Part shown: piece by piece, positions 1 to 9,560 of the stretch
How the letters are laid out: the number at the start of each line of letters is the position of its first letter
How positions within the stretch are numbered: position 1 is the stretch's first letter
Source: CADEED01 sp963839685
Lineage (GTDB): Bacteria > Pseudomonadota > Gammaproteobacteria > Steroidobacterales > Steroidobacteraceae
Assembly: GCA_963839685.1 (NCBI GenBank)
Contig: CAWIVS010000010.1
Span: forward strand, 1-64,000
Length of the DNA: 64,000 bases
Direction: 5' to 3'
Made by a program: the position numbers and the translations under genes
Notes under the pieces: model-generated
The model's database searches: none
What the model saw: only the letters and a program-made list of their open reading frames with translations
What the model was told of the DNA's origin: nothing

Positions 1-2367
1 AGCCACCAGCGAGGGTTTGACGAGGCGGAAGAATGGACAAACTACGATCTTCCGTAAGTCCAGTGGACTGCCGGATGATTTTGTGCAGTCTCTGTACGAG
101 GACAATCGCGGGCGCATCTGGGTGTTCACGGGTCGCGGACTTGCCTATTTCAATGACGGCAGGTTTGTGGCCGTGAATGGCATGCCTAACGGGGAAGTCT
201 ATTCCATCGCGGGAGACAAGGCGGGCAACCTCTGGCTTTCGGGGAATATGGGTCTGTCGCGCTTGCTGGAAGGACGCCTTGTCGAGCATTTCCCCTGGTC
301 AGCGCTGGGACGTCAGGAAGAAGCCAGGGTTGTAGTCCCTGACCAGGGCGGAGTGTGGCTTTCCTTCGCGCGCGACGGTGGAGTGACGTATTTCAAGGAC
401 GGCCAGGTCCGCGCGTCGTACTCAACCGCTGACGGGCTGGGAATGGGCCATGTCCGCGGTCTTCGACTCGACGCGGACGGGGCGCTGTGGGCCGCGACGC
501 AGGAGGGCGGCTTGAGCCGGATCAAGGACGGCCGCATCGCTACGCTCACAAGCAGGAACGGTCTGCCCTGCGACTCGATCTTCTGGACGATAGAGGACGA
601 CGACCGTTCGCTCTGGTTGTACACGGCCTGCGGCCTCGTGCGCATCGTGCGCAGCGAGCTGGACGCATGGATCGCCGACCCGGCGCGCAGGATTGAGACG
701 ACCGTGTGGGATGCCGCTGATGGCATCAGGTTCCACCCGGGTTCGCCTGCCACCTTCGGTCCTCCCGTTGCAAAGTCCAGCGATGGCAAACTGTGGTTCC
801 TCATGGGAGGAGAAGGCATCCATGTTCTCGATCCCCGTCGCCTCGTCGTCAACCAACTCCCCCCTCCGGTTCATATCGAGCAGGTCACAGCCGACGGCAA
901 GAGCTATGACGCCTCGCAAGGCTTGCGTCTGCCGCCGCTGGTGCGCGACCTCTCGATTGATTACACCGCGCTGAGCCTCGTCGCCCCGGAGAAGATACGC
1001 TTCCGGTTCAAACTCGAAGGGCAGGACAAGGACTGGCGGGAGGTCACCAACGACCGCCGGGTGCAATACTCGAACTGTCGCGCCGGGCCACTACCGCTTC
1101 CGCTTGATAGCCTCCAACAACAGCGGCGTCTGGAATGAGGAAGGCGCGCAGCTCGACTTCTCCATCGAACCGACCTTCTACCAGACGACGTGGTTTCGCG
1201 TGGCGTGCGTGGCGCTTTTCCTGGCCTTGCTCTGGGCGGGTTATCAGTTCCGAGTCCGCCAACTGCGGCGCGAGGAAAAGCGGCTTCGGGATGTAATCGA
1301 GGGAATGCCGACCATGGCTTTCGTTTTCCACCCGGACGGTTCTTCGGATCTGGTGAACCGACGTTGGCTGGACTACACCGGGTTGTCAGCCGATGCGGCG
1401 GCGGACGGTCGCGGCTGGGAGGCCAGCCTTCACCCCGATGACGCTGAGGCACACCTCGAGAAGTGGCGGGCGGCACTCTCACGCGGCGAGCCGTTCGAGA
1501 ACGAAGTGCGCCATCGTAACGCGCACGGCGAATACCGCTGGTTCCTGGTGCGGACCGTGCCGATTCGCAATCGGCACGGGAAGATTGGCAAATGGTATGG
1601 GTCCCTGACCGACATCGAAGATCGGAAACGCGCTGAGGAAGAGCGCGAGCGGTTGCAACGACTGGAGGCGGAGCTGGCGCACACCAATCGGGTCAGCATG
1701 CTCGGCGAGTTGGCCGCCTCGCTTACGCACGAGATCGCTCAGCCCATCGCTGCCGCGATGACCAGCGCCGGCGCGGCCTTGCACTGGCTCGACCGAGACC
1801 AGCCCGAGGTTTCGAGAGCGCGAGAGGCGGTCATGCGCATCGGGAATGATGGAAAGCGCGCCGCCGACATCATCGCCCACCTGAAGTCCTTCTATAAGAA
1901 GGATGTCTCCCCGCAGCGCGAGGTGGTCGCGGTCAACGAGATAGTCGGCGATATGCTCGTGCTGCTGCACAGCGAGGCCGTCCGCCACTCTGTCGTGATG
2001 CGGACAGAGCTGGCGGCGGACCTGCAACCCGTGCGGGCTGACCGGGTGCAGTTGCAGCAGGTATTGATGAACCTGATGCTTAACGGGATTGAGGCGATGA
2101 AGGAGGTCGGAGGAGAGTTGACGATCAGGACGCAGCGTGAGGACGGCAAGTTGCTGGTGTCGGTGAGCGACACGGGGGTCGGACTCCCCGCCGGCCAGAC
2201 TGAACAGATATTCAACGCGTTCTTCACGACAAAGCCTGGCGGGACGGGGATGGGGCTGGCGATCAGCCGGTCGATCATCGAAGCGCATGGGGGGCGGCTG
2301 TGGGCGGCGGACAATCGAGGGGCGGGGCGCGAGCTTCCACTTCTCGCTGCCGGCCGCCGAAATGTAA
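1..2367 (+). CDS. Sensor histidine kinase, Reg_prop/Y_Y_Y plus PAS (5' truncated, two frameshifts)
   Basis: The reading frame is open at base 1, so the N-terminus lies outside the window. The first 340 residues carry two-component propeller repeats (motifs such as GRIWV, GNLWLS, GALWAAT) and the start of a Y_Y_Y domain. A frameshift near 1076-1080 moves the end of Y_Y_Y (NNSGVWNEEG), one membrane helix, a PAS domain, a HisKA box (LTHEIAQP) and an HATPase domain (GTGMGLAIS) into the next frame. A second frameshift near 2328 replaces the natural ending SFHFSLPAAEM and stop at 2365-2367; as read the frame runs to 2390. Both shifts look like one extra base. The architecture is a periplasmic-sensing membrane kinase, ligand unknown. 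The next gene is convergent and encodes a receiver-only protein. Confidence 0.8.
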
Positions 2368-2400
2368 CGCGGCCGCTCGGATCGGATTAGTACTGCGCGC

Positions 2401-2772
2401 TTACGCCTTCGAGAACACTCGGCGTACACACGCCAGAAGCTCGTCGGGCACAAACGGCTTGGTGAGGTAACAGATGATTCCCACTGCGCGCGCTCGTGCT
2501 TGCGTCAGATCTTCCGTGTGCGCGGACATGATGACAGTGGGAATGGTGTGGCCCGAGGCAACGAGTTCCTGATACAACTCGAGCCCCGTCATACCTGGCA
2601 TGCGCATGTCGGCGACCAGGCAAGCCGCGCTCACGCGACTCGCCGAGCCGAGGAAGCTCCTGGCGTCTTTGAAGGTGACGGCGGAGAAGCCGGCAGCCCT
2701 TAGCAAATCCTGTGTCGCGTTGCGGATCGACTTATCATCGTCCACGATAGCGACGAGCGGGCCCTCGGGCAT
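2401..2772 (-). CDS. Single-domain response regulator (receiver only)
   Basis: This 123-residue protein is one CheY-like receiver domain with no output domain. The acidic pocket is IVDDD near residues 9-13, the phosphoacceptor is D55 in VADMRMPG, the switch residue lies in VIMSAHT and the conserved lysine in LTKPF. It lies tail to tail with the preceding kinase and upstream of a FixJ-like regulator. Receiver-only proteins usually act in phosphorelays or by binding another protein; here the partner is probably one of the two flanking kinases, which is inference. The start ATG gives a full-length receiver domain. Confidence 0.85.
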   Translation of the reverse strand: MPEGPLVAIVDDDKSIRNATQDLLRAAGFSAVTFKDARSFLGSASRVSAACLVADMRMPGMTGLELYQELVASGHTIPTVIMSAHTEDLTQARARAVGIICYLTKPFVPDELLACVRRVFSKA

Positions 2773-2864
2773 TTTGCCTCTCTCAGTTGAGCGGTCAGCC
2801 TAGCGGGCCTTGCGTAACAATCCCATTGCACCGAGACATGCAGCGCTCATACCTTGGGATAACG

Positions 2865-3488
2865 CTACGTGCGTCCTGGCACGCCGAGTCGATCAGCCAT
2901 GCGTACCAGCTCCGCAACTGATCTCGCCAGCATCTTTCGCATGACCTGCCCGCGATGGACCTTCACGGTGACCAGACTCAGGCCAAGCTCAGCGGCGATC
3001 TGTTTGTTGGCCCGCCCGGCCACGACGAACTCCATGACTTGCCTTTCGCGCTCCGAGAGCTCGTCGTAACGCGCCTTCAGGTCGGCGAGGCTCACCGCGT
3101 CGCGCCGCCTCGCACGATCGCGCTCGATGGCCGCATGGACTGCGTCGAGCAGCACCTGATGGTCGAACGGCTTGGTGAGGAACTCAGCCGCGCCGGCTTT
3201 CATCGCGCGCACCGTCATCGGCACGTCGCCGTGACCGGTGATGAAGATGACCGGTAGAGTGATGCCCGCTTTCGCGAGCTCCTGCTGAAACGCCAGGCCG
3301 CTCATGCCCGGCAGCCGCACGTCGAGTACCAGGCAGCCGGGTACGTCCGGCCGCACTGCCTGCATGAATTCTTGCGCCGAGGACGAAAGGATCACGTCAA
3401 GCCCTACCGACCTCAGCAAATCGTCGAGCGCACTGCGCATCGACGGGTCGTCATCGATGACGAAGACGGCTGGGCGATTCTCGCTCAT
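2865..3488 (-). CDS. FixJ/NarL-type response regulator with LuxR HTH
   Basis: The 207-residue protein has an N-terminal receiver (acidic residues in VIDDDP, phosphoacceptor D56 in LVLDVRLPG, lysine in LTKPF) and a C-terminal LuxR-type helix-turn-helix around residues 140-200 (SERERQVMEFV, NKQIAAELGLS, VKVHRGQVM). This is the FixJ/TodT/StyR architecture. Its start codon overlaps the stop of the upstream PAS kinase by four bases, so the two are cotranscribed and almost certainly a cognate pair. Relatives commonly control respiration or catabolism; the target genes here are unknown. Confidence 0.9.
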   Translation of the reverse strand: MSENRPAVFVIDDDPSMRSALDDLLRSVGLDVILSSSAQEFMQAVRPDVPGCLVLDVRLPGMSGLAFQQELAKAGITLPVIFITGHGDVPMTVRAMKAGAAEFLTKPFDHQVLLDAVHAAIERDRARRRDAVSLADLKARYDELSERERQVMEFVVAGRANKQIAAELGLSLVTVKVHRGQVMRKMLARSVAELVRMADRLGVPGRT

Positions 3489-5797
3489 GAATGTGCCTTT
3501 TCGGGAACGGGTAGCGAGAATCGGAAGACCGCCCCGTGGGGCTCGTTCGGTCGCGCCGACAGCCGGCCGCCGTGCGCCTCGATGATCGAGCGGCTGATCG
3601 ACAAGCCGATGCCGATGCCTTCGGCCTTGGTGGTGTAAAACGCCTCGAACACCCGCTCGGCTCCTTTTTCGTCCAGGCCGGTGCCGGAATCGCGCACCTC
3701 GACCCTTACCTCTTTCGGCCCCTCTTGCCCTGAAACGATGGTCAACTGGCGCGGGCGATCACGCAAGCCGCTCATCGCTTCGGCCGCGTTGACGATCAGG
3801 TTGATGAGCACTTGCTGCAGCTGGACGGGGTCCCCCGCGATGTGCGGCAGCGTCCTGTCGAGCTGCGTCCGAACAACGATGCCGTGGCTGCTTAACTCAT
3901 GCTTCGTGAGAGCCAGGACCTCCGCAATCTTGTGGTTGAGATCCAGGCTTTCCTTGCGGGGCGCCTGGCGCTTCGTGAGCGCCCGGATCCGCGCGATGAC
4001 TTCACGCGCCCGCTTGCCGTCGGCGACGATGTTGTCGAGCGCCGCCCGCGCTTCCGCGATCGCGGGCGGGTCGGCTGCCAGCCAGCACGCGCCTGCCCCG
4101 GCGCTCGCCATCATCCCGCCCAGGGGCTGGGCGACCTCGTGGGCAATCGACGTCGTCAGCTCGCCCAGCGTCGTCAGCCGCGCCACACGTGCAAGCTCCG
4201 TCCGGGCCTTCTCCAGCGCGTCATCTTTTTCTCGCAACGCGTCCTCGGCGCGCTTGCGATCGCTGATGTCGCGCGCAACCTTGGATGCGCCGACGACGTT
4301 GCCTCTCTCATCGATGATCGGAGACTCGGTCAACGAGATGTCCAGCAGCGTGCCGTCCTTTCGGCGGCGGACGGTTTCGAAATGGTCGACCCGTTCGCCG
4401 CTACGAATGCGCTCCAGAATGCCGCGCGCTTCATCGACGCGATCCGGCGGCACGAGAATCGTGATCGACTGGCCGATGACTTCTTGCGCCGTGTAGCCGA
4501 AGATTCGCTGTGCGCCGGTGTTCCAGGTGGCGATGATGCCGTCCAGATCCTTGCCGATGATCGCGTCGTCGGACGATTCGACTATGGCGGCAAGCTTCGC
4601 TTTTCGCTCCTCGGCCTGCTGGCGCTCGCTGATATCGCGGACCAGCGCCAGTAACAGGTGCCGTCCCTGTTGCTCGAACCCGCGGCCGCGAATCTCGACG
4701 GGAAATACCGTTCCATCCCTGCGCCGGTGACGGGTCTCGAATGTGACGGTCTGTCCTGCCAGAACGCGCTGCGTCACTTGCGCGATCGATGACTCATCGA
4801 GTCCCACGTCGAATTCACGCGGATGCTTTCCAACCAGCTCCTCGCGACTGTAGCCAAGCATCTGGCAGGCGGCCTGGTTCACATCGATGATCCTCGATTG
4901 GTCATCACTCAGATAAAACGCGTCTGTCGCATGATCAACCAGAGTGCGGAACCGCGCCTCGCTGGCGCGCAATGCCTCCTCGGCCTGCCGCCGATCCGTG
5001 ACATCGATCATGAAGCCAACCATGCGGTCAGGGCGACCCTCGGCGTCGAACAACATGCGCCCTTTCGCCTGCAACCAGTGCACGGTGCCGTCCTTGTGGA
5101 TGACCCGGTACTCGGCCGCGACATCACCCGATTCCTGCGCACGCTTGATGGCGAGCTTTACCGACGGCCAATCATCGGGATGGACAAGATTCTTCCAGCC
5201 TTGAACCGTTCGATTGAACGTTCCCGGGTTCAGGCCGTACATGGACTCGAGTTCGGGCGACCAGTAATTTTCGCTCTCGCGAGCGCCGATGTACCAATCG
5301 AATGCCACGGCGCGCGCCGCCTTTTGCGCAAGGTCGAGCATTTCCTGCCGCACACGCAAGCGCGCCTCGCTTTCCTCCAGCGCGCGCTTTACACGCCACC
5401 GCGCCTCGCCCAATTCGGTGAGCAACAGGCACAGACCGATGAAGATCGCGACCGCCAGCCGATAGTCCGGCGACATCTCGAACGAGTTAACGGGAGGGAC
5501 AAACCAGTACACAATTCCCGTCGTGCAGATCAGCGAAGCGATCAACCCTGGGCCGCGCCCGCCTAACCAGCCGCTCAGGACCACCGCCGCAAGCGGCAGC
5601 TGGTAGATTGTGGTTCCTATTGGGACTGGAAGCGCGCCGCGGATGAGCAGCGCGAGCGCCGACAAGCCCAAGGCAAGGCCATAGCGCTGCAGCACGCTTT
5701 TCTTCTTGTGCCCCAGCTTCAGTGCGAGACGGATGCCCCTCGACGAGGAGTGTTCCACAGCTCCTGATGCAGCCGGATAGACCTTCCCGTCGCTCAT
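3485..5797 (-). CDS. Membrane PAS-sensor histidine kinase
   Basis: The 770-residue protein starts with a hydrophobic KdpD-like (DUF4118-type) segment of about four helices at residues 35-125, followed by three PAS/PAC modules (roughly 150-270, 280-395 and 400-520), a short coiled region, a HisKA domain with phosphoacceptor about H553 in IAHEVAQP, and a C-terminal HATPase (DSGTGLDEKG, GIGIGLSISRSI). Its H-box region resembles that of the kinase at the left edge of the window, so the two are probably related paralogs. It is translationally coupled to the FixJ-like regulator downstream. No haem or flavin ligand motif could be assigned to any of the PAS domains by eye. Confidence 0.9.
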   Translation of the reverse strand: MSDGKVYPAASGAVEHSSSRGIRLALKLGHKKKSVLQRYGLALGLSALALLIRGALPVPIGTTIYQLPLAAVVLSGWLGGRGPGLIASLICTTGIVYWFVPPVNSFEMSPDYRLAVAIFIGLCLLLTELGEARWRVKRALEESEARLRVRQEMLDLAQKAARAVAFDWYIGARESENYWSPELESMYGLNPGTFNRTVQGWKNLVHPDDWPSVKLAIKRAQESGDVAAEYRVIHKDGTVHWLQAKGRMLFDAEGRPDRMVGFMIDVTDRRQAEEALRASEARFRTLVDHATDAFYLSDDQSRIIDVNQAACQMLGYSREELVGKHPREFDVGLDESSIAQVTQRVLAGQTVTFETRHRRRDGTVFPVEIRGRGFEQQGRHLLLALVRDISERQQAEERKAKLAAIVESSDDAIIGKDLDGIIATWNTGAQRIFGYTAQEVIGQSITILVPPDRVDEARGILERIRSGERVDHFETVRRRKDGTLLDISLTESPIIDERGNVVGASKVARDISDRKRAEDALREKDDALEKARTELARVARLTTLGELTTSIAHEVAQPLGGMMASAGAGACWLAADPPAIAEARAALDNIVADGKRAREVIARIRALTKRQAPRKESLDLNHKIAEVLALTKHELSSHGIVVRTQLDRTLPHIAGDPVQLQQVLINLIVNAAEAMSGLRDRPRQLTIVSGQEGPKEVRVEVRDSGTGLDEKGAERVFEAFYTTKAEGIGIGLSISRSIIEAHGGRLSARPNEPHGAVFRFSLPVPEKAHS

Positions 5798-5912
5798 GAG
5801 ACTGCCTGTTTGGAGACCGGGCGCGAGAAAAACCTCCTACAGTCTAGCGCAGTGAACGCCGGGCGGCGCGCCCCCCGCGGTCAACGCGGGCGAATTGGCA
5901 GTCACTTCAGCG

Positions 5913-6596
5913 TTATGGGGCTTGGGCAGCGGATCGCCGGAGGCCTGATTGTTCCCGCGCGAGTTGCCGTTCGAGCGAGCTTACGGCGCCGAGATCTGGA
6001 ATGAGCTGCGAGAGGATTTCTGCGAGCGCCTCGCCGTACCCGCGCACCAGCGCATCGGGCGATGCGTGCGGCAGCTCGACGCGACTGGCGATCGTGCGCT
6101 CGTACAACAGCCGCGGACGCACGCCGGCCTGGTCGATCAGCGCGAACTGCACGGCCAGTACCGCCGCGGGACTACGCCCCTCGCGAAAATCGCCGTAGAG
6201 CTCGATGACCGTAGCGTCAAGGACGTACGCCGCGGGCTGCGCGCTGCCCGGTTGAGCGACAGTCTGGAACGGGCCGGCATGATCGAGCCACTCGGCCATC
6301 CGGTTGCCCAGCATCGCGCCGGGCTCTGCTTTGAACGCGTGATACGGGTCCGAGGTGTACTGCACCTCGTCCATGCGATAGACGAGCGCGTTGCCGCCGT
6401 ACGCCGCCGCGACGCGCACGTTGCCGATCCGCAGCGTGTCCGGGCGGCGTGCCGCTGCGAGTCGAGTCTCAGTCATTGGCGGATCCACGATGTATGTCGT
6501 CGGCCGCGGGAGCGGTTTGCCGATCGCGCAGGCGGTGAGGGTCAGGACAACGCCCATCGCGATGCCCATCATCAAAGCAACGCGCCTGGCACTCAT
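5913..6596 (-). CDS. ABC-type transport auxiliary lipoprotein (PqiC-like)
   Basis: The 227-residue protein has a lipoprotein signal peptide with lipobox LTAC near residue 23 and then an ABC_trans_aux (DUF330/PqiC-type) domain. It overlaps the stop of the MCE gene by four bases and is the last gene of the lipid transporter operon. Family members are outer-membrane lipoproteins that bind periplasmic MCE tubes, so it probably connects the MCE protein to the outer membrane. No MlaC-type periplasmic carrier gene is present next to it, which fits a direct-tunnel mechanism more than a shuttle; that last point is inference. Confidence 0.8.
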   Translation of the reverse strand: MSARRVALMMGIAMGVVLTLTACAIGKPLPRPTTYIVDPPMTETRLAAARRPDTLRIGNVRVAAAYGGNALVYRMDEVQYTSDPYHAFKAEPGAMLGNRMAEWLDHAGPFQTVAQPGSAQPAAYVLDATVIELYGDFREGRSPAAVLAVQFALIDQAGVRPRLLYERTIASRVELPHASPDALVRGYGEALAEILSQLIPDLGAVSSLERQLAREQSGLRRSAAQAP

Positions 6597-7594
6597 GGGG
6601 GTGTCTCCGAAGGAGTCTCGGGAAGTTGAACCCTGTCGGGCGGGCCGGCGACCAGTGCGCCAGCGGGGTAGTGTTTGACGGTTTCCGAAAGCTCGCGAAG
6701 GTTGTCCACAGTGGTATGCAGATCCTGGACGATCACACGCACGTCGTATTGATTGTCGCCGATCAGCGCAGCGAGCCGCTGCGCCGTCTCATCGATATGA
6801 GTGACCATGCGGTCCACGTCACCGTCGTCGGCCAGGAGCGCATCGATCCGGGTGGAAGCAGAGTCGAGCTTACGCAGCGTCTGATCGATCGGCGCCGCAG
6901 CGAGGATCCGATCGATGCGCTCGAACGCAGCGCTGGCACTCGTGAGCACGTCGTTCGCGTTCGCGGAGAGCTCCGCGACCGGAACCTCGTCGAGTTTCCT
7001 GTCGAGCGTGGCGACGAGGGTGTTCAGATTCTGCGCCAGCGCCTGTATGTCCGCTTCGTTGAGACTCGCCATGAACGTCTGCGCGCTGGCGATGATCGCG
7101 CCGGCGGCGCTTGGCGCGGACGGTACGTACGTGTTCTTCGGGGTCCACTCGAATTCAAGCGGAGGGTACTTCGCCGGATCGACGTAATCGATGGCGAGAT
7201 ACTGCTGCCCGGTGATGCCCGCGAGTTGGGTCTGCGCCCGCAATCCCCGCTTTACCATTTGAACCGCATCCTGCTTCAACTGCGCGGCTTCCTCCGCCGA
7301 GAAATCGACTTCCGCGCGGACCACGATGTACTGCCTGCGCCGGATCAGCGGGACGTCCGCTTCATACGTTGCCGCCGAGGTGAGGATTTCAGTGACGTGA
7401 CCCAGCGGTACACCCCGGAAACTCACTTGTGCGCCGAGAGCCAGACCAGCCACGGATTCGTCGAAGTACGTCTCGAACGTGAACGTCGGCTGGAAGAGCT
7501 TGCGGCCGCCGAGCAGGAAGAGCACCGCGACCAGCACGCAGCCGGTCACGAGGACGAACGCACCGAGCCGAACGTAACGCTTGCTTTCTTCCAT
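6593..7594 (-). CDS. MCE-domain lipid transport protein (MlaD/PqiB-like)
   Basis: The 333-residue protein has one N-terminal membrane helix (about residues 11-31) and an MCE domain at about 38-115 with the typical segment GAQVSFRGVPLGHVTEI. The C-terminal half is long and rich in heptad-like Leu/Ala and Asp/Glu patterns (residues 170-310), suggesting an extended helical tube. E. coli MlaD is about 180 residues, so this is a longer, PqiB- or LetB-like form with a single MCE module. It sits between the ATPase and the auxiliary lipoprotein and should be the periplasmic subunit of the transporter. Confidence 0.88.
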   Translation of the reverse strand: MEESKRYVRLGAFVLVTGCVLVAVLFLLGGRKLFQPTFTFETYFDESVAGLALGAQVSFRGVPLGHVTEILTSAATYEADVPLIRRRQYIVVRAEVDFSAEEAAQLKQDAVQMVKRGLRAQTQLAGITGQQYLAIDYVDPAKYPPLEFEWTPKNTYVPSAPSAAGAIIASAQTFMASLNEADIQALAQNLNTLVATLDRKLDEVPVAELSANANDVLTSASAAFERIDRILAAAPIDQTLRKLDSASTRIDALLADDGDVDRMVTHIDETAQRLAALIGDNQYDVRVIVQDLHTTVDNLRELSETVKHYPAGALVAGPPDRVQLPETPSETPP

Positions 7595-7597
7595 GAT

Positions 7598-8347
7598 CTA
7601 GTTCGCTCCGCGTTTGTGCGCGTCAGGCTGGCGGTTGAAGAATTGACGCACTCGCGCGTCGCTGCTGTGATCGCGCAGGTCGGCCGGCTTCCCTGCAGCG
7701 ACGATGCTGCGCGAGACCTGATCGAGCATGATCGCCCGATCGGCGATTGCGAAAATGCTCTGCAACTCGTGCGTGACGACGATGAACGTGAAGCCGAGAT
7801 GCTTGCGCAGCGACAGAATGGTTCGATCCAGATTGGCAGCGGTGATCGGGTCCAGGCCGGCCGAGGGCTCATCGAGCAGCAGGATGTCGCAGCCGAGCGC
7901 CATCGCGCGTGCAATGCCGGCGCGCTTCAACATTCCGCCGGAGAGTTCTGCCGGCATTAGCGCTTCCGCATACGCCATCTCGACCTGGTCCAGCAGCATG
8001 CGCGCCGTCAGGTTCTTATGCTCGAGCGTGAGGTCGGTGAACTGATCCAGCGGAAAGCGCACGTTCTCGAGCACGTTTAGCGAGCCAAACAGCGCGCCGC
8101 TCTGGTACATCACGCCGAGCTTGCGCTGCAGCTGCGCCTTCTCCTCCGCACTTGCTGTCACAAGACTGTGTCCGTCAATGACAATGTCGCCCGCCATCGG
8201 CTCGTACAGGCCGATGATGCACTTCATCAGGCTCGACTTGCCGCTGCCCGAGCCGCCGAGAATCACGACGATCTCGCCGCGCCGCACGTCGAACGAGACG
8301 CCGTCGAGCAGCACGCGGGCGCCATAGCCCATGCGCAGATTGCGCAC
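7598..8347 (-). CDS. ABC transporter ATP-binding protein, MlaF-like
   Basis: The protein shows a Walker A motif GGSGSGKSS near residues 31-39, the Mla-type signature LSGGMLKR, Walker B DILLLDEP and an H-loop VVTHEL. It energises the neighbouring MlaE-type permease. The best start in the frame as read is GTG at 8347, which gives a short N-terminus; the frame continues upstream through the sequence PAISV without an ATG until a stop. ATG codons at 8417 and 8411 lie in another frame, and one extra base between 8350 and 8375 would join them to this gene, so the N-terminus may be misread. Next gene follows after three bases. Confidence 0.88.
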   Translation of the reverse strand: MRNLRMGYGARVLLDGVSFDVRRGEIVVILGGSGSGKSSLMKCIIGLYEPMAGDIVIDGHSLVTASAEEKAQLQRKLGVMYQSGALFGSLNVLENVRFPLDQFTDLTLEHKNLTARMLLDQVEMAYAEALMPAELSGGMLKRAGIARAMALGCDILLLDEPSAGLDPITAANLDRTILSLRKHLGFTFIVVTHELQSIFAIADRAIMLDQVSRSIVAAGKPADLRDHSSDARVRQFFNRQPDAHKRGAN

Positions 8348-8423
8348 GCTGATGGCCGGCGCTGCGCTATGCGCAGCTGCTGCGATGTCCGGAGTTAGCT
8401 TGCGTCTGCATGTTCATGCGCAC

Positions 8424-9560
8424 TCAGCTTGTGAAAACGGCGAACAGGCCATCGATCACGACTATCAGCACGATGCTCGTGACGACGGCGCTGGTGGCCG
8501 AGAGGCCGACCGAGGTCGCACCGGCGCCGGTCGTCAACCCGCGGTGGCAGCCGACGGCTGCGATCATGAGACCAAAGACAGCGGCCTTGACGATGCCGAG
8601 CATGAAATCCCCCGCAGTTACCGCTCCGAGCAACTGGTCGTAGAACTGCAGGAAGCCGACGTCGAAGGTGACCATCACGAGCGCGCCGCCGAATATTCCG
8701 ATCAGATCGGCGAGCACCGTGAGCAGCGGCAGCACGAGCATCGCCGCGAGCAGCCGCGGCAGGACCAGGAAGTGGACAGGGTCGAGCCCGAAGGTCGCGA
8801 TCGCGTTTACTTCCTCGTTGACTTTCTGTGTGCCGATCTGGGCCGCGAACGCGGCCCCGGTGCGTCCGGCGAACACGATCGCCGTCATCAACACGCCGAG
8901 CTCGCGCAGCATGGCGATCCCCACGCCATTGACGACGAAGATCACCGCACCGAAGTGCCGGGCCACGAGTCCGATCTCGAAGGCGATGATCACGCCCATG
9001 AGGAAACCCGTCAGCAGTACGATCGGCACCGCATTCGCGCCGGCCTCCGTGGCGATGTCGAGCACATCGCCCCACTTGACCGTGCCTCGCCGCGTTAGTA
9101 CCTGTCGGAAGGCACCGGCGCACGCGCGCAGGAAACCGACCATCTGCTTTGCATAGGCAATTTGCTGCGTGGTTGCCCGACCCAGATGCTCCAGGATGCC
9201 GGGAGGCTGCCGGCCAGGAGGCGGCGCGACGAAGCCACCGGGTTCGAAGTCCCGAACCAGCGCGGCCACGTTCACGGCGAGGTTGCGGACTTCGACTTGC
9301 GAGTGCGCAGGGCGATCGCGCCGAATGAGATCGAACAGCAGCGCTGTGCCGACGTTGTCGACATACTCGAGTCGTGAAGCATCGACGATGATCGGGCGGT
9401 GAGGATTGCGGGCAAGCGTGTCGAGCGCCGATTGCCAGATCGGCGCAGCCGTGTACGCGGTAATCCGGTTTGGAAGCCTGATGCTCGCGGCGTCGTCCAC
9501 ACCGGACACGCTCGCTGTGCCCGGCGACATCAACTCACCTGCGACCACACGAATAGCCAT
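8424..9560 (-). CDS. MlaE-type permease with fused N-terminal STAS domain
   Basis: This 378-residue protein has a STAS domain at about residues 25-105 (VDASRLEYVDNVGTALL) followed by an MlaE/YrbE permease domain with five or six membrane segments (MGVIIAFEIGLVARHFGA, ELGVLMTAIVFAGRTGAAF). In E. coli the STAS part is the separate protein MlaB; here it is fused, as in many non-enteric bacteria, so no separate mlaB is expected. It forms the inner-membrane channel of the lipid transporter with the downstream ATPase. Its start overlaps the end of the LRAT-like gene by 31 bases. Confidence 0.9.
   Translation of the reverse strand: MAIRVVAGELMSPGTASVSGVDDAASIRLPNRITAYTAAPIWQSALDTLARNPHRPIIVDASRLEYVDNVGTALLFDLIRRDRPAHSQVEVRNLAVNVAALVRDFEPGGFVAPPPGRQPPGILEHLGRATTQQIAYAKQMVGFLRACAGAFRQVLTRRGTVKWGDVLDIATEAGANAVPIVLLTGFLMGVIIAFEIGLVARHFGAVIFVVNGVGIAMLRELGVLMTAIVFAGRTGAAFAAQIGTQKVNEEVNAIATFGLDPVHFLVLPRLLAAMLVLPLLTVLADLIGIFGGALVMVTFDVGFLQFYDQLLGAVTAGDFMLGIVKAAVFGLMIAAVGCHRGLTTGAGATSVGLSATSAVVTSIVLIVVIDGLFAVFTS

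Noticed and set aside
6626..7960. A 444-codon frame opposite the MCE and ATPase genes
   Set aside because: It spans two confirmed genes in antisense and has no recognisable domain.
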